NCBI RefSeq assembly: GCF_001411555.2
Contig: NC_049908.1
Span: 29,533,964-29,597,963, forward strand
DNA length: 64,000 bases
Origin: Juglans regia
Lineage: Eukaryota > Streptophyta > Magnoliopsida > Fagales > Juglandaceae
Reading direction: 5' to 3'
Shown: positions 11,777-24,600 of the stretch, in pieces
Position numbering within the stretch: position 1 is the first letter of the stretch
Layout: each line of letters begins with the position of its first letter
Notes under the pieces: model-generated
Seen by the model: only the letters and a program-made list of their open reading frames with translations
Database searches by the model: none
What the model was told of the DNA's origin: nothing
Made by a program: the position numbers and the translations under genes

Positions 11777-13570
11777 TTTAACTTCTCAATGTTCTCATCC
11801 GTATGCACGTAAGGGATGCACAAAGCAATCCCCAGTGTATCTCAATCTATCATTCAAGGTTCATGCATTTTTTCATTAAGATGGCTAGTCCAATGTGGAC
11901 ATACGTAATCAAAAGTTGATACTATAACCAAAAGTTAACATTCTAGTCAAATTTTGAACTTGGCTAGAATTCTGATTTTTTTTTCCCACTGAACACCGAA
12001 GAAATTTGATGGTAGCAAAATGCCGCTTACACAGTTCTGTACAAATTTGGAACCCAAAACTGTTCCCTCATCCATACATTATACAACTGAAGAGTGCCTC
12101 ATATGCACATCAGGTGCCAATAAACAGAGTCCAAATACAAATGGATACATATGTAAAGATGCAAATTCAGTCAGCGGTGTAGGAATGATAGACCAGCAAA
12201 AGTGTACCGAGACGAAACTGGCATAGGCACCGCTTCAGGCTGGGCAGCCTGGGCAGCCTGATAATGATGTGTCTTGTCTTTGTGCAATAAAGCATCAGCA
12301 ACATATGTGGAGTATATCAACAGTAATGCATAGGAGTAATGCATAGGAAGCTCTACTGTCAAATATAACTCTAAAAACAAAAGCATTTATGTTTGCTCAG
12401 TCAATTCCAATCTCAAAATAAGCAGCACTTGTACAACTTGACCCATCTATCGATTAAGCCAACTAGGATGATAAATATACCTCATACTAGATCATGGCAT
12501 GCCCTCCTTCACCTGCATAGTGTGCTTTTGAACACACTGTCTTTATATTTACTTAGGTCAACTTCTTCCAAAATGGAGAAAATAAATTAACTTTGATCTA
12601 GAAGACACCCACAATAAATAATCTTTGGGCAATATCACAGCAGCCCTATCTTTTCACTTCCTTTTGCTTTTCTTTCCTCATACATACTACTTAGGTACTT
12701 CATATAAAAAGAAAGCACCAATAAAGTTATCTTCACAGCTCTAGCACTGGAAACTATGCTATTTCTCGCCATGAATAGTCTAAGTGAGCAATACAACAAT
12801 TTGAATACTGCCTAACGCAGCCAATTACTTTTTAATGAATTGAATATCATCTAATGTAGTTCAATATCCCTATCAAAAAACGCAGTTAAAAAACACCATC
12901 ACACAACTCTTTTTTTTTTTTGGGGAATTCGAGAAAGGAACAATTTCCATAACCTCATTTGTTTTCCCTCCCTATCCTCATAGATCTTTCAGTGACTTTT
13001 CTAGAAATACACCAAAAAAGTAAACTCTGTACCGTTATTATCGATAGAAACATTATTTCCAGTCGGCACTCTTTTGGTGGCTCGCGCATAATGACCTCGA
13101 CAAAGCATAATGCCCTAAGAATATCGACTAGTCTAAACTAATTCAAACTCTAAATGCCCTGAAAGCCATCTCAATTTTCTCCTTCAGAAACTCACATTAG
13201 ACAAACTAAGTACTTCTACCAAGTGAAAAACATCTTTAATCCAATGAATAAAATCAAGCAGTGAATTTTATAAATCTCGCGATGAATCATTCACATCGAT
13301 AAATCCATGAATAGAACAACAAAAATGCATCTACCTAAAAAATCAGAGTTTAGTTCAACCTAGCCTAAAAGTAATACCACAATGGGTGGAGACTCGCACT
13401 TTAGCGCGTTAAAAACTCTACAATACCAAGCACCAGAAAATCCATTTTATTTTCTAACTTCTACCTTCCCCACCTTTTCTTTTAAACAAACCCAGTTAAT
13501 TTCAATGAGATTAAAAGCCAAAAAACAGAGAAAAAAAAAAGTTCCAATTAAAACCCTAAGACGGAGAGAG
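11777..13570. other. Gene-poor stretch, no supported gene
   Basis: Frames at 12020-12226 (plus) and 12171-12386 (minus, ending ..SSRYTFAGLSFLHR) overlap each other and match nothing I recognise. The minus-strand one lies downstream of a possible splice acceptor and could be the 3' part of a small gene starting near 13680, but this is not supported beyond position and strand. Not covered by the right duplicate copy because the window ends. Confidence 0.4.
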
Positions 13571-13585
13571 ATAGGAAGAGAGTAC

Positions 13586-13680
13586 CTGGCGAAGCAGAGA
13601 GAAAGAGAGAGGGCGACTGTTAAAAGCGAGAGAAAATGATCGAGAACCGTCCAGTAGATCTGGAAGAGAAGAAGTGTTAA
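13586..13680 (-). other. Possible 5'UTR exon with splice donor, minus strand
   Basis: On the minus strand a CT-rich leader (CTCTCTGCTTCGCCAG) ends in a good donor, CAG|GTACTC, at 13585. Such CT-rich first exons with a 5'UTR intron are common in plant genes. No coding exon can be tied to it, so this is only a hint of a minus-strand gene between about 12000 and 13680. Confidence 0.3.
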
Positions 13681-13689
13681 TTAATAGTA

Positions 13690-14585
13690 TATTATATATG
13701 ATTGTGTTTTTCTTTTTTAGGCTCATATACAATCGAAAAATTTAATTGTAATCAATTATGCGTGTTAATATACGTATTTATTTAATATAATTAATTAAAA
13801 AGTAAATTTTTTAAAAGTAATACTAATTTGAATTTAAAATATGAAGGCAAGAATATTAATACGTAGATTAGTACACAAATTTGATTATACATAATAAAAC
13901 TATGTATGAATTGAATATATTGGCATCCTCATCGTTTTTTTTCTTTTTTTTTGAAAAGAAATATTCTAAATACATGCACACTGATTAAAAATATGTAAGT
14001 TTATTTTTTTATTCTCATAATAATATTCTTTCAATTGTTTTCAAAAAAATCTTACTTGTCCTACGCGACACATTTTTTTTTCCTTTGCAAGTATGTTTAC
14101 ACGAGTGATAAGTAAAAAAATTTAATTAGTTTATTATGAATAAAATCAAATAAATAAATATAAATAAATACAATGTGTGGGATGATAACAAACAAAAAAT
14201 TTTCTTTTTATTAATTATAAGTTCAATTACGACAATGAATTTTAAGATTGTTAAAGGTTTAAAAAAGCATATCATATGAATTGATGGGATAATAATAATA
14301 AAAAAAAATCTTGATACATTGTAACATTTATCAATGTCAAGATAGAATCTCATTCAATTTTAACTGTCAAGATAGATTAAGGAAAAAAAGAAAAGAAAAT
14401 ATCATATAACACAATATCGATAGCCATATCCCATAGGAAAATGACACATTTTCACTTAATTTTCAACTTCTAAAGGTCCCAAAATACATCTTTTAAAGTA
14501 AGAAGAGCACTTGCCTTTACACAAACCTTCTTAACCAATTTATTTATCGTACATGCAGCAGGAGGACGACCAAAATTCACAGTTC
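13690..14585. other. AT-rich intergenic DNA
   Basis: Homopolymer-rich, with no coding pattern. The 75-codon minus frame at 14126-14353 is low-complexity (Ile, Phe, Lys, Asn) and not a gene. Confidence 0.7.
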
Positions 14586-14595
14586 AAAAGACTTA

Positions 14596-14815
14596 GGGGA
14601 GGTTTGGGGCCAAAACCAAAACATAAAATTTTCATCTCATCTCATCTCATCATTACACCTTTTTCAAATTTCCATATAAAATATAATAAACAATTCAACT
14701 TTTTCAAATCTCAATACACATTTTTCAAATCCCAAAACAATAATAATATTAAAACTTAATATTTTAAACTTCAAAACAAAACACAAAATTCTCATCTCAC
14801 CCCCCAAACCTACCC
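14596..14815. repeat. MITE-like element with terminal inverted repeats
   Basis: About 220 bp, AT-rich, opening ggggaggtttgggg and closing ccccaaacctaccc, which are inverted repeats. The interior has the catctcatctcatc motif shared with other short repeats of this window. No coding capacity. Confidence 0.6.
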
Positions 14816-15181
14816 TGTTTAGGTAATGAGATGAGATAAAAGTTTTGTGAATTGTAATGAAATTGTTTGTAAATAGTAATGAAATAATTTGAGTTAAGAT
14901 GTTTTATTAGATTTTGAAAAATGAGAGAGAAAAAGTTAAATAAAAATATTATTAAATTAAAAAAATTTTAAATTCAATTTTTTAATATAATATTTTTTTT
15001 GAAATTTGAACAAGTTGTATTTTTTTTTTTTTTTTGGTTTGAAAATTAGAAAAAATTGTAATGATTATGTAATGACTAGATGAAAAACTTGAATATATTC
15101 AATTGAAAAGTGTTTTATATTTGAAAAGTAAATTATAAGAAGTTTTGAGATACAATTCATCTCACTTCCAAACATGACCTT
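14816..15181. repeat. MITE-like element adjacent to the first
   Basis: Opens tgtttaggtaatgagatgagat and closes with catctcacttccaaacatg, imperfect inverted repeats around an AT-rich core. Likely a member of the same abundant non-coding family, inserted next to the previous one. Confidence 0.5.
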
Positions 15182-15899
15182 AATAGACTTATCAACAAAC
15201 TATATTATTTCCTGTACAAACCAAAATGATGAAAAACACAATACTGTCATAAAACTCATAATCAAATGGTCAAATTATAATTCAAGTTTATTTGTTGGCA
15301 ACATATGAATTGCGAACTACAATACTTCATGAGGAGTTATATCAAATCAATACAATGTCAAACCTTTTTTTTTTTTTTTTAAGCATTCTCTCGTACAAAT
15401 AGAGATTTGAAAATAAATAAAACAAGCAATCATAATTAAACTATATTTTATTTCACTAATATTAATGGGAATGAAGGGTCCTCTGCCCAACTGACTTCAA
15501 AAGAAAGAAACTATCACCATTAGATTCACAAATTCTGCATTGAAAATGCAAAATTCCAGCTGCTGCATGCATATTAAGGATGATCTTGATCATCTTCTTC
15601 AGAATTCTCAACCTTCCCATTGACAGAAAACAACATATTTATAAAAATAAAAGCTTCAAATATCAAAGTATCATCAACAAAGCCTTTCATTAAAAAAGAA
15701 AAAGAAAAAAGAAATCAAAGAAATATCAAAGCCATCCCACTCAATTAACTTTTCTGTGTTTTTTTTTTAATTATAAATTTTGTTTTCTCTGTGTTTAATA
15801 GTAAATGTTAATGCCAACAATCGCACATCAGTCTAGAAGAGGAGAAAGAGTCATCTTCGACCCTCTATGACAATCTGGGCCTCGATCAGTATAGTCTAG

Positions 15900-16480
15900 A
15901 GCCCCCAATGTGGTTTGATGTTGTTGTGCGTACATTCATGGCCGTGAATGAAAAATAAATATTGAGAATGTAAAAGAGAGAGAAATACACATATTTACGT
16001 GGTTCGGCATAAAACCTATGTCCATGGGAGTTTTTGGATAGAGGATAGTCCACTATAATATACTTATTTACAGTCTCTCATACTCTCTGTGCAATGGAGA
16101 TTAGAGCTCTACTTTTTTGGTGGAGATCTCCTCGCTGGAGCTCTTCTCTTGAGGTTGAAGAAGTGGTCGAAAAAATTCCCCTAAATCTTCTAGCTATTTC
16201 ATTTTATATCCCCCTCTTTTCATGTACCTCTCTTTTTGCGTGTCCCTAAGGGGTGTTGAGGATTTGCCTCATTCACGTACATGTTTGACATCTTCCATTT
16301 CTTTCTATTTTCTTCTTTTCCTTTCCATATCCACCTTTCATTTCTCCTGACACCTTCTATTTTTTCTTGTCCCTTCCTTGTCTCACGTTCCTCTCTCTTC
16401 CTTTATCTTCTAGTGATGGGACCTCCCCCTTAGACTGGGGCCTAGTAGACTTACTTTGGGTCGTATATATTTTATCACTG
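15900..16480. repeat. Possible degenerate LTR fragment
   Basis: Contains atttacgtggttcggc followed by cctatgtccatgggag, a motif I associate with plant LTRs, and a long pyrimidine-rich tract. No clear TG..CA borders, target duplication or partner LTR could be fixed, so the assignment is tentative. An (AT)n run lies just beyond at 16690-16713. Confidence 0.3.
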
Positions 16481-16969
16481 CCAGTACCTATAATGAGAGA
16501 AAAATTAGTGTTATTGATGATTGTTAAACCACCAATTTTACTTGTTCCAAAAATTTAACCTAATGGAAAAATACATATTTAATTATATATTTGTATCTTA
16601 ACAATAAGCATTAAGTGTTGCTAAAAACACCAAAGTTTGTATCGAATACTAATATATTTAAACTATCTAGTGTGTTAAGACGTGGGAAAAAAAATATATA
16701 TATATATATATATAATTGGTTGCTTGCAGTTACTGATTATTACATTCAAAGATTAAACTTCATGGTTTTATAAGTTGGGAATAGACTAAACCCTTTCTTA
16801 GAATAACCATTGAGTTGTATCATAGTGATTTGACTCTCGAAGCCAATGTGTGACAGTATTAAGATCATGCTAATTCCAACGTAGCTTTGGTGTACTCAAG
16901 ACTCCGTGACAGAACGTCTTCATCTCAGAACAACATCTCACAATTACAATTTACATTCTCCAAAGATGG

Positions 16970-17560
16970 AGAACTCGAAGGAATTATAAGCTGATCCAGA
17001 GCAAAACTTTGTGAGGTTTGATAAGCCCTCAAGTTCTAAGTATGTTAATTTGTTGAGTAATCGCCACATTTGCTTCACCATCTTCCATTGCTACAATTTC
17101 TGTAATCCTTTTGCATTTGCTTATAGTCATTATTTTGAGTTGCAGCAGAGTTCTAACTGCATGTTGAGGGTTTAACCAAATTGATCAATTCGTGAGAATT
17201 CAATAGTTTCATTCCTACCAAATTTGGAAGAGATACTGAGGATGGCACTAGATTTTTCAATTTGGCGCATCGTGATAGTCAGAGAATTTCCAGATTATGA
17301 AAAAGTGGGCATGGTTGGGTATTTTCTTTCCACAAATGTGTAACTGTAAGCATAGGTAGATGCTTGAGCACTAGTTGTCTTAATCGTGGGACTACCAAAT
17401 CTTGTTTTTCTCGATCAAGAAGTTCGTAAGCTGGGAATATTTTCTCCCAGCCACAATTAGATACTTCAAACATCAACTGATTTGGTAGTCTTGTAAGAAA
17501 CGTCGTAGCAAGACCTGAAAACTGGCCATTCATCAAGTTCCATTTCAATTAGCTTAGGGA
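16970..17560 (-). pseudogene. LRR remnant of an At4g27190-like NBS-LRR paralogue
   Basis: Read on the minus strand, the segment resembles the LRR part of this gene family: LVVPRLRQLVLKHLPML near 17370, then LFHNLEIL at the 3' end of the open frame (17279). Further pieces follow in shifted frames: KNLVPSSVSLPNLVGMKLL (about 17200), EIVAMEDGEANVAIT (about 17080) and NKLTYLELEGLSNLT (about 17040). At least two frame changes and a stop break the reading. It lies about 0.8 kb downstream of the intact NBS-LRR gene on the same strand and is probably a decayed tandem copy or decayed extra exons. Confidence 0.7.
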
Positions 17561-17619
17561 ACACAAAAAGTCCGGTTGCTCCTTTTTTCGTGACTCTTTC
17601 TTCCGTCCCTGACCATTAG

Positions 17620-18370
17620 GGGTGTACAGGAACCGACCAAACTGGCAGCAAATGACTGGAACCGGCCACTAGAGTCAGGAACCAGCCAAAATCGATGAAG
17701 AACTAGCCGGCGTGTGGCAGTTATTTGCTCAACTGAAACAACGCACGTCGTTTTAGCCTTAACGTATGGAAAAAAAAAAAAAGTAGAACGACGCCATTTG
17801 ATTTAAAACCAAACGGTGTCGTTTCGATATTATATCGTCTTCTACCTCCCTTCTTCTTCCCCAATCAATTTCTAGTTTCTCTCATCCTCTCTCTCTACTC
17901 TCTCAGACCACTATCGTCGCTAGCTCAAACTGAGAACCGACCGTGACTGCCAGTGTCGATACGATTGGTTTTTCTCCTCTCCATCGACCGATTACGGCTG
18001 GTTATAAAGGCGTGTGACTCTTTACTATTTTGCCCCTCTTGCTTTTCAAATAGAGTAATGCTACTCATCATCCTCTCATCATCCCATGATGTGTCATTAG
18101 ATGATTGAATGTTATTTATTATGTTTTACTTGTGAATCTATCGTTTAATGCCGTCTTGAAAAGTAATAGAAATAAGAGTGCAGGAAAGGCGTTCGCAAAA
18201 ATGCTTCACAGAGTTGAATTCATTTCACGAATACAATTGAAAGGCTACAGATTCCTTGAAGACAATAGTCTAATGACACTTGATATTTATAGACAATTCT
18301 CAACCAAGATTACACACTCATGATTGACACCTCAGCACTGTGCGAGCCTTCTAGAATCATCTGCAATATT
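17620..18370. other. Intergenic DNA downstream of the NBS-LRR gene
   Basis: Begins with a hAT-like terminal motif (taggggtgtacaggaacc at about 17619) and has a purine/pyrimidine-rich middle, but no second terminus was found. No gene supported; the plus frame 18105-18323 lies outside any recognised family. Confidence 0.4.
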
Positions 18371-18373
18371 CAT

Positions 18374-18667
18374 TTATGAAGAGTTTGTTAGAGCAGCTGC
18401 GGCCTTGGAGTTGTGTTTGTTAGAATCCTGCTGTGAGGTGGAATTCGCTGGAGCAGATTGATGGTGAGCCTTAATACTCCTCACGATTTGGCGTGTAAAC
18501 ATCTTCTTATCATTCCATAATATGTAATTTTTCATTAAATCACTTCTAAGCCGATAAGATTCCATGGCATGCAAACACCTTGCATAACAAGAACCCCACA
18601 ATTTTTGAATAGTGACATTCTGGCTCATAATTTCCAACTTATCCATCACCAAGCTCGGGAATAAGAG
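18374..18667 (-). CDS. NBS-LRR exon 6 (C-terminal tail)
   Basis: 98 codons including the stop, after a TTTTACAG acceptor. Starts LLFPSLVMDKLEIMSQNVTI, then leaves the LRR pattern for a basic and polar tail (SAPANSTSQQDSNKHNSKAA). A last exon like this is plausible for the family, but I cannot confirm homology of the tail. Confidence 0.65.
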   Translation of the reverse strand, partial: LLFPSLVMDKLEIMSQNVTIQKLWGSCYARCLHAMESYRLRSDLMKNYILWNDKKMFTRQIVRSIKAHHQSAPANSTSQQDSNKHNSKAAAALTNSS

Positions 18668-21600
18668 CTGTAAAATTCGTCAGAAGAGTGGTTAACACAT
18701 GCCCCATCCCACACTATAATAGATATATTTTAACTTGAGAGCTCGGCTTTTTTTAAATTAATAAAAAAATATATGTTCTATATATATAGTTTTTGTTTTA
18801 CTTTTAAATAAAAAGAAAACTAAACAATTCAAATAAGGACTTTTATTCGTTTGTTCAAAATAAATACATTTCATCATGCATTTGTAAAAGTGACTTTCAG
18901 TTTGGGCCTTTTGGCTTTTATTATGTCATGATCATTATTATAAAATAAGAAGAGAAGTGTTAAAGCCACAAATAAATTCTACAAAAGAAAACTGATAAAT
19001 TGATGTGATTTCATATAATACGTTAGATATATTTTATAATAAAAATAGTTTTACAATTTAACGTATCACATTAAGCTATATCAATTTGTAAATTTACTAT
19101 TGTGTGACCTCTTTGTAGCTATAACATTTTTCAAATAAGAAATTAAATCATTTCAAATTTTGGTAAGTGCTTTAAAAAGGCCTGTAATTAATTTATTCCA
19201 TAGAGATTTAAATTTTATTAGGCAAACAGTTGTACTATTTATCACTCTTTCTATTTTTGTTAGACCAAATCATAAAATTCATATATATGCTTACATATTG
19301 GTATATTCTTCTTTAAAAAAAATACATACATATTTTTATGAACCTCATACTCAGAGTAACGAAATTTGAGTATTTTTCTGTTAATGATTAGTATTATAAT
19401 TAAATTTATAATTTAGAAAGATTAGTTAACAAAATTTTATAATATTGGAATGTAAAATTTTCATTCACTTTCATGAAAATGATGTCAGCCTCTACGTCTT
19501 CTACCTAAATGTGAAAATCTTAATAGAGCTAAATAATTTATAGCGTCTTACCTTAACTTTCTCGCATTCAAGAATCCGCATCTCTTTCAGCATCGACCAT
19601 TTTGAATCATGCACTCCCTCGAGTCTCTCTAAATTTTCAAGACATAGAGAAGTTACTTGAGGGAACACCAACGTCATTTCTACTGCTTCTCCTTCTTCAG
19701 CCGCAACAATTTTCTCCACCCCACAGTCATAAATCTTAATTTTCTCCAATTGCTCGAGACATTTAACAATCGAGGCTGGAAACAAACTTCTCAGACTCAC
19801 ACATTTCCCAACAATTATTACTTGTAGATTTTGAAAGTTGGGAATTGTTTGAGAGTCTTTACTCCATACATGCTTTATTTTGGGTAGACCATACAGATCC
19901 AGTAGTTTCAAACTTGGGAAGCCAACCTGCAAGATTAAATCCCTTGTTTCAATTAAAGACAGGACAGACCAGAGCAAAGAAAATTGGTTTGTGGAGATGC
20001 AGTTCTATTGCTGAAAATTTTAAGAGAGCGAGAGAGAGGTTGATTGGATTATTACCTCTTCAACCACAAAAAGAGTGCCTTCCTGCTCGTGCAATTCTTT
20101 GGACGACGACGATTCCAAAGTATGCACCCCTTGAAAAAACCACTTGAGTTTTGGTAACCCATAAAGTCCTAGACAAATTAGGCTGGGGAATAAAAGTCTC
20201 GTTGTTGGATCTGTCCCATCTTCTCTCTCGACAATTTCCTCTAATACCCCACAACCTGTTATTATGAGAGACTGCAATTTCTCGAGACTTCTAGCAACCG
20301 AGGCTGCTGGAAACAAACTTTTCAAACTCTCACACAATGAAACATCAATATGAAGTAGATTTGGAAATTTGTACATATAGCGTTGATGGGAGTCCTTGAT
20401 ATTCCATATAATTTCCAACTTTTCCATCTTAGAAATTTTCAATACCTCTAAGCTCCGGACTGGCTCCTGTTAAATTCATCACAACACTGAGTTTCATTTA
20501 AGATATCACAAAATACATGAACACAGATAATATATTTTACCATCTCCATTACTGGTAGTTAAAATAATTAAATTAAAGAGACGGAACTTGAATTCTATCA
20601 TAATCGTAACTCCCTATTCTCAGATTTTGAACTGAAACTTTTTTTCTTGGTTTCATTACTCAACAAGCAAATTGGACCTCTTCCTTTTTTAATTTGTTCT
20701 TTCTTGCTTCTTTCTTGGCTTTTGAATCTCTAGTGTAAAAATTCTATTTGTATTTTGAATTGGATTTATGGTAGGCGAAGAGGGCTTAAAATAAAGAAAT
20801 AACAAAACAAATTTAAAACTATTATTTTTATAATTTAGCTAAACTGATAGATAATCTAATGTGACTGGCTAAAATAATAAAAAAATATGTAAAAACTTTA
20901 AATAATGAAAACCATGATATATAGAATATGGAGAACTGAGTATTTTTTTTAGTAATTATCATATTATGATTAAGTATACCATTTAAAGAGATTAATTAAC
21001 TAAATTCATCAACTTAATTAAAGACATATCAAAATGATTTTATACTTTTGGGATGTAAAATTTTCATTCACTTTCATGAAAATGATGTCAGTTCTACATC
21101 TTCTACCTAAATGTGAAAATCTTAATAGAGCTAAATAATTTATAATCTCTTACCTCATCCACCCAGAAAAGGGGTTGTTTAATTGACATCTGAGAATACT
21201 GCCTCTCTTCAACTGTTTTTTCAGAACTTACAAGTCCTAAAGCAAATAGTACCTCAACTTTCTCGCATTCTTCAATCGACATCTTTTTTAGCATCGGCCA
21301 TTTTGAAATATACAGTCCCTTGTAAAAACACTTAAGTCTCGGTAAATTTTCAAGAACCAAAGAAGTTACTTGAGGGAACTCGAACACCAACATCCTTCCC
21401 ACTGTTTCTCCTCCTTCAGCCTCAACAATTTCCTCCAGTACCCCACAATCACTAATTCTAATTTGCTTCAATTGCTTAAGACAAGTACCGATCGAGGCTA
21501 GAAACAAACTATTAAGACTTGCACATTTTGAAACATGAATTCTTTGTAGATTCTGAAACCTGAGAATTGTTTGGGGGTCTTTACTACATACACGCTTTAT

Positions 21601-24600
21601 TTTGGGTAGATTCCATAGAAGCAAATTTGTCAATTTAGGAAAGGCAACCTGCAGGATTAAGTCATTACAAATTTCAATTAAAAAAAAAAAAGGCACTTGC
21701 TGCGATTAAAGGCAGAGCAGAGAAAATTGGTTTGTGGAGCTGCATGCATGTTTAGGTCTTGTCCGAATCTACCTTAATTCATATCATCTAATTATTACAA
21801 GTTTTTCAAATTTTTAAACAAAATACAATAAACAATCTAACATTTTCAAATCTAAAATATATATATATTAAAAAATAATATTTTTACAATATTTTAATCA
21901 ATTTTTAATTTTCATCTCAACTATTTTCATCTCAATTCACTATTAAAAAAATCTCAATTCACTATTGAAACAATATTTTAGTGTCATATATAGTAATCTA
22001 GAATACATGTAATTAGAAGCGTCGTTAACAAATGAATAGTGATACACCCATCGAGGGTGTAGCTCGAGGATGGGTCCTGATAAAGTTAAATGTTTTTTTT
22101 CATTCATTCTTTTATATCTTTAAATATTTAAAAAAAAACATAACATTAAAAGATATTTTCTTAAGCATTAAATTAAAAAAAAAAAAATTGTTGAACCCAT
22201 CGTCGAGACCCAAGTCTCAACCACTTTAACTTTTTCCTTAACAAATCAACAAGAGAGGGAATCTATAGACATAAATTTACATAGAAGTTTCGTATGGAAA
22301 ATGATACTTCCACATACAAAATGTACTGATAAAGTATACAGAATCCATATTAGTGCCTTTTTTTAAAATAATAATAATAATTTGTACGTTTATTATTTAA
22401 TATGTTTTTTAAAAATTATTCACAAAAATATTTTAATAAAAAAAATATACATACAGATACCCTTTCAAGTCCCTATTCTCGTTTGAGGTAGCGTCATCCC
22501 ATGTGGCAAAATAAAGAGACTTCGCAAGTATTGTATAATTATTTAAAAAAAAAAGTGAATAAATAAGTTATTTATATAAAAAATAATAATTTTTTAATAG
22601 AAAAATAATATTTATAATCTTAGAATACCTAGAAGTCGCGTACTATTTTTTAAAAAATAAATAAATATAAAATATATACGAAAAAATTAATTTTTTAATA
22701 ATAAATTTCACTTTTTTTAAAAGAAATATAGATCATTTCTTCAATCCATAATTATATATAATATTATTCTTTTTAATAATAAATCTTACCATTTTTAAAA
22801 AAAATAACTATATAATTCTTATATAATACAAGATTATATTATCATTACTCTGACATAAATGAATTGTGAATGACCAGTTCCATTGCTATAAATTTTGAGA
22901 GAGAGTGGTTGATTGGACTGTTACCTCATTAACCCCGAAAAGTGTGCCTCCCTGCTCATGTAATTCCTTAGATGACGACGATTCCAAAGTACGCACCCCT
23001 TGGAAAAACCACTTGAGTTTTGGCAACCCATCAAGGCTTAGCGAAGTTAGGCTAGCGAATAAAATCCTCGTTGTTGGATCCGTCCCGTCTTCTCTTTGGA
23101 CAATTTCCTCCAGTACCCCACAATCTCTTATCTTGAGAGACTTTAATTGTGTTAGACTTGTAGCCACTGTGGCTGCTGGAAACAAACTTTTCAAATTCTC
23201 ACATCTGGCAACATGTAAATTAAGTAGATCTGGAAACCAGAAGATTTCTTTACTCCAAACATGCTTTATTTTGGGCAGACCTGCCAGCTGCAGGGTTTTC
23301 AAACTAGGAAAGGAAAGCTGCAGGATTAAGTCTATCATGTTAGTTAAAAAATCAAGATTTCAGTGCTTTGAATTTGAAAATAGGCAAAATTAAACAGGGG
23401 AACAAGTGTATTATTAGCTGTAATTTTTTTTTATTGGACCAATTGTTGAGAATTAAGTCCCAACTAATTTCGAGGATGCACATATCCTTGACAAAGCTTT
23501 TTATGTGTATTTCATCTTATTTTTGTTTTCAAATTTAACTTTTATGCCCCAAAACTAAGCTAGCGTCTTCCGCCACAACCTAACAAAGGCACATGCAATT
23601 ATACTTTGGGCACGGGGAATGCTAACTAAATCATGTTTATGCTTATGGTGTGCTTGACACATGATTTACATGGACTTGTGTAAATGTACCTGATGATGTA
23701 GAAGCGGCACCTGAAGATCATGGTCGTTGCCTTCCGAATTGGTTTCTCTTGTGCTTAAGAAGCTCATGAGCTTTGGAAGATCCATTAGCACCAAGGTTTG
23801 CAGTCGACAGAACACCTCTTCTATTCCTTCTTCTTCTTCTTCTTCTTTCATGAATATTGCTCCCACGTTGTTGCATCTTCTTATCTTCAATTCTTCAAGT
23901 AGTGAAAGGCCTCTGGCTATCGATGATGAGAAGATAAATTTTAATTTCTCACAGTTATGCACGATTAAAACTTTCAAGTTTTTTAAGGATGTCCTCAACT
24001 CAGGGAGATGCCAACTACGTAAGATATGGAGACGCTTCAGTTGTTGAAAATCTTCTCTATCTAATTCATGCAAGACACTATTAGTACTGTTCGACTCGTC
24101 TAGATAAAGATATTCTGTCCTCTTCAGTAGCATTTTGATCCCAAAGTCCAATTGGGAGCTGCTCATATTTAGTTTGAAATGCAACATTCTTGAGAAGCCG
24201 GCCTCTTCCCCACGATACCAGAAATATAGACCCCTCATATGTCCAATGCAAATCTTGTATCTCTCAAGCTCTTTAGAAAACAAATCTTTCGGTAGATTGT
24301 TGGCATCTTTAATATCTATCTCTAAGGTGATCAAGTGTGACAATTTTTTTAGCTCTACAAGGCTAGCATTTTTTCCTTCATTATTGGGTCCTTCAACCTC
24401 CCATTGGACTTTGATGTTTCGCATATACAATTCTTCTAACTTGACCAAGCTTGACAAGACATCAGGAGGAATCACTTTAAGTTTGGAACAATCAGTCAAA
24501 TCCAATAACCGCAAACCAGTCAATGACCCTATTTCTCCTGGCAAGTTTGAAATGTCAGAACGAGCAAGACTAAGAATTACTAAAGTCTTGAGTTCTCCAA

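Noticed and set aside
12171..12386. Minus-strand frame ending SSRYTFAGLSFLHR as a small gene
   Set aside because: No known family, overlaps a plus-strand frame, and its start context looks like an intron-exon border rather than a start codon. Kept only as a remark in the stretch entry.
17619..18030. Second hAT element starting taggggtgtacagg
   Set aside because: No matching right terminus or 8-bp duplication found.
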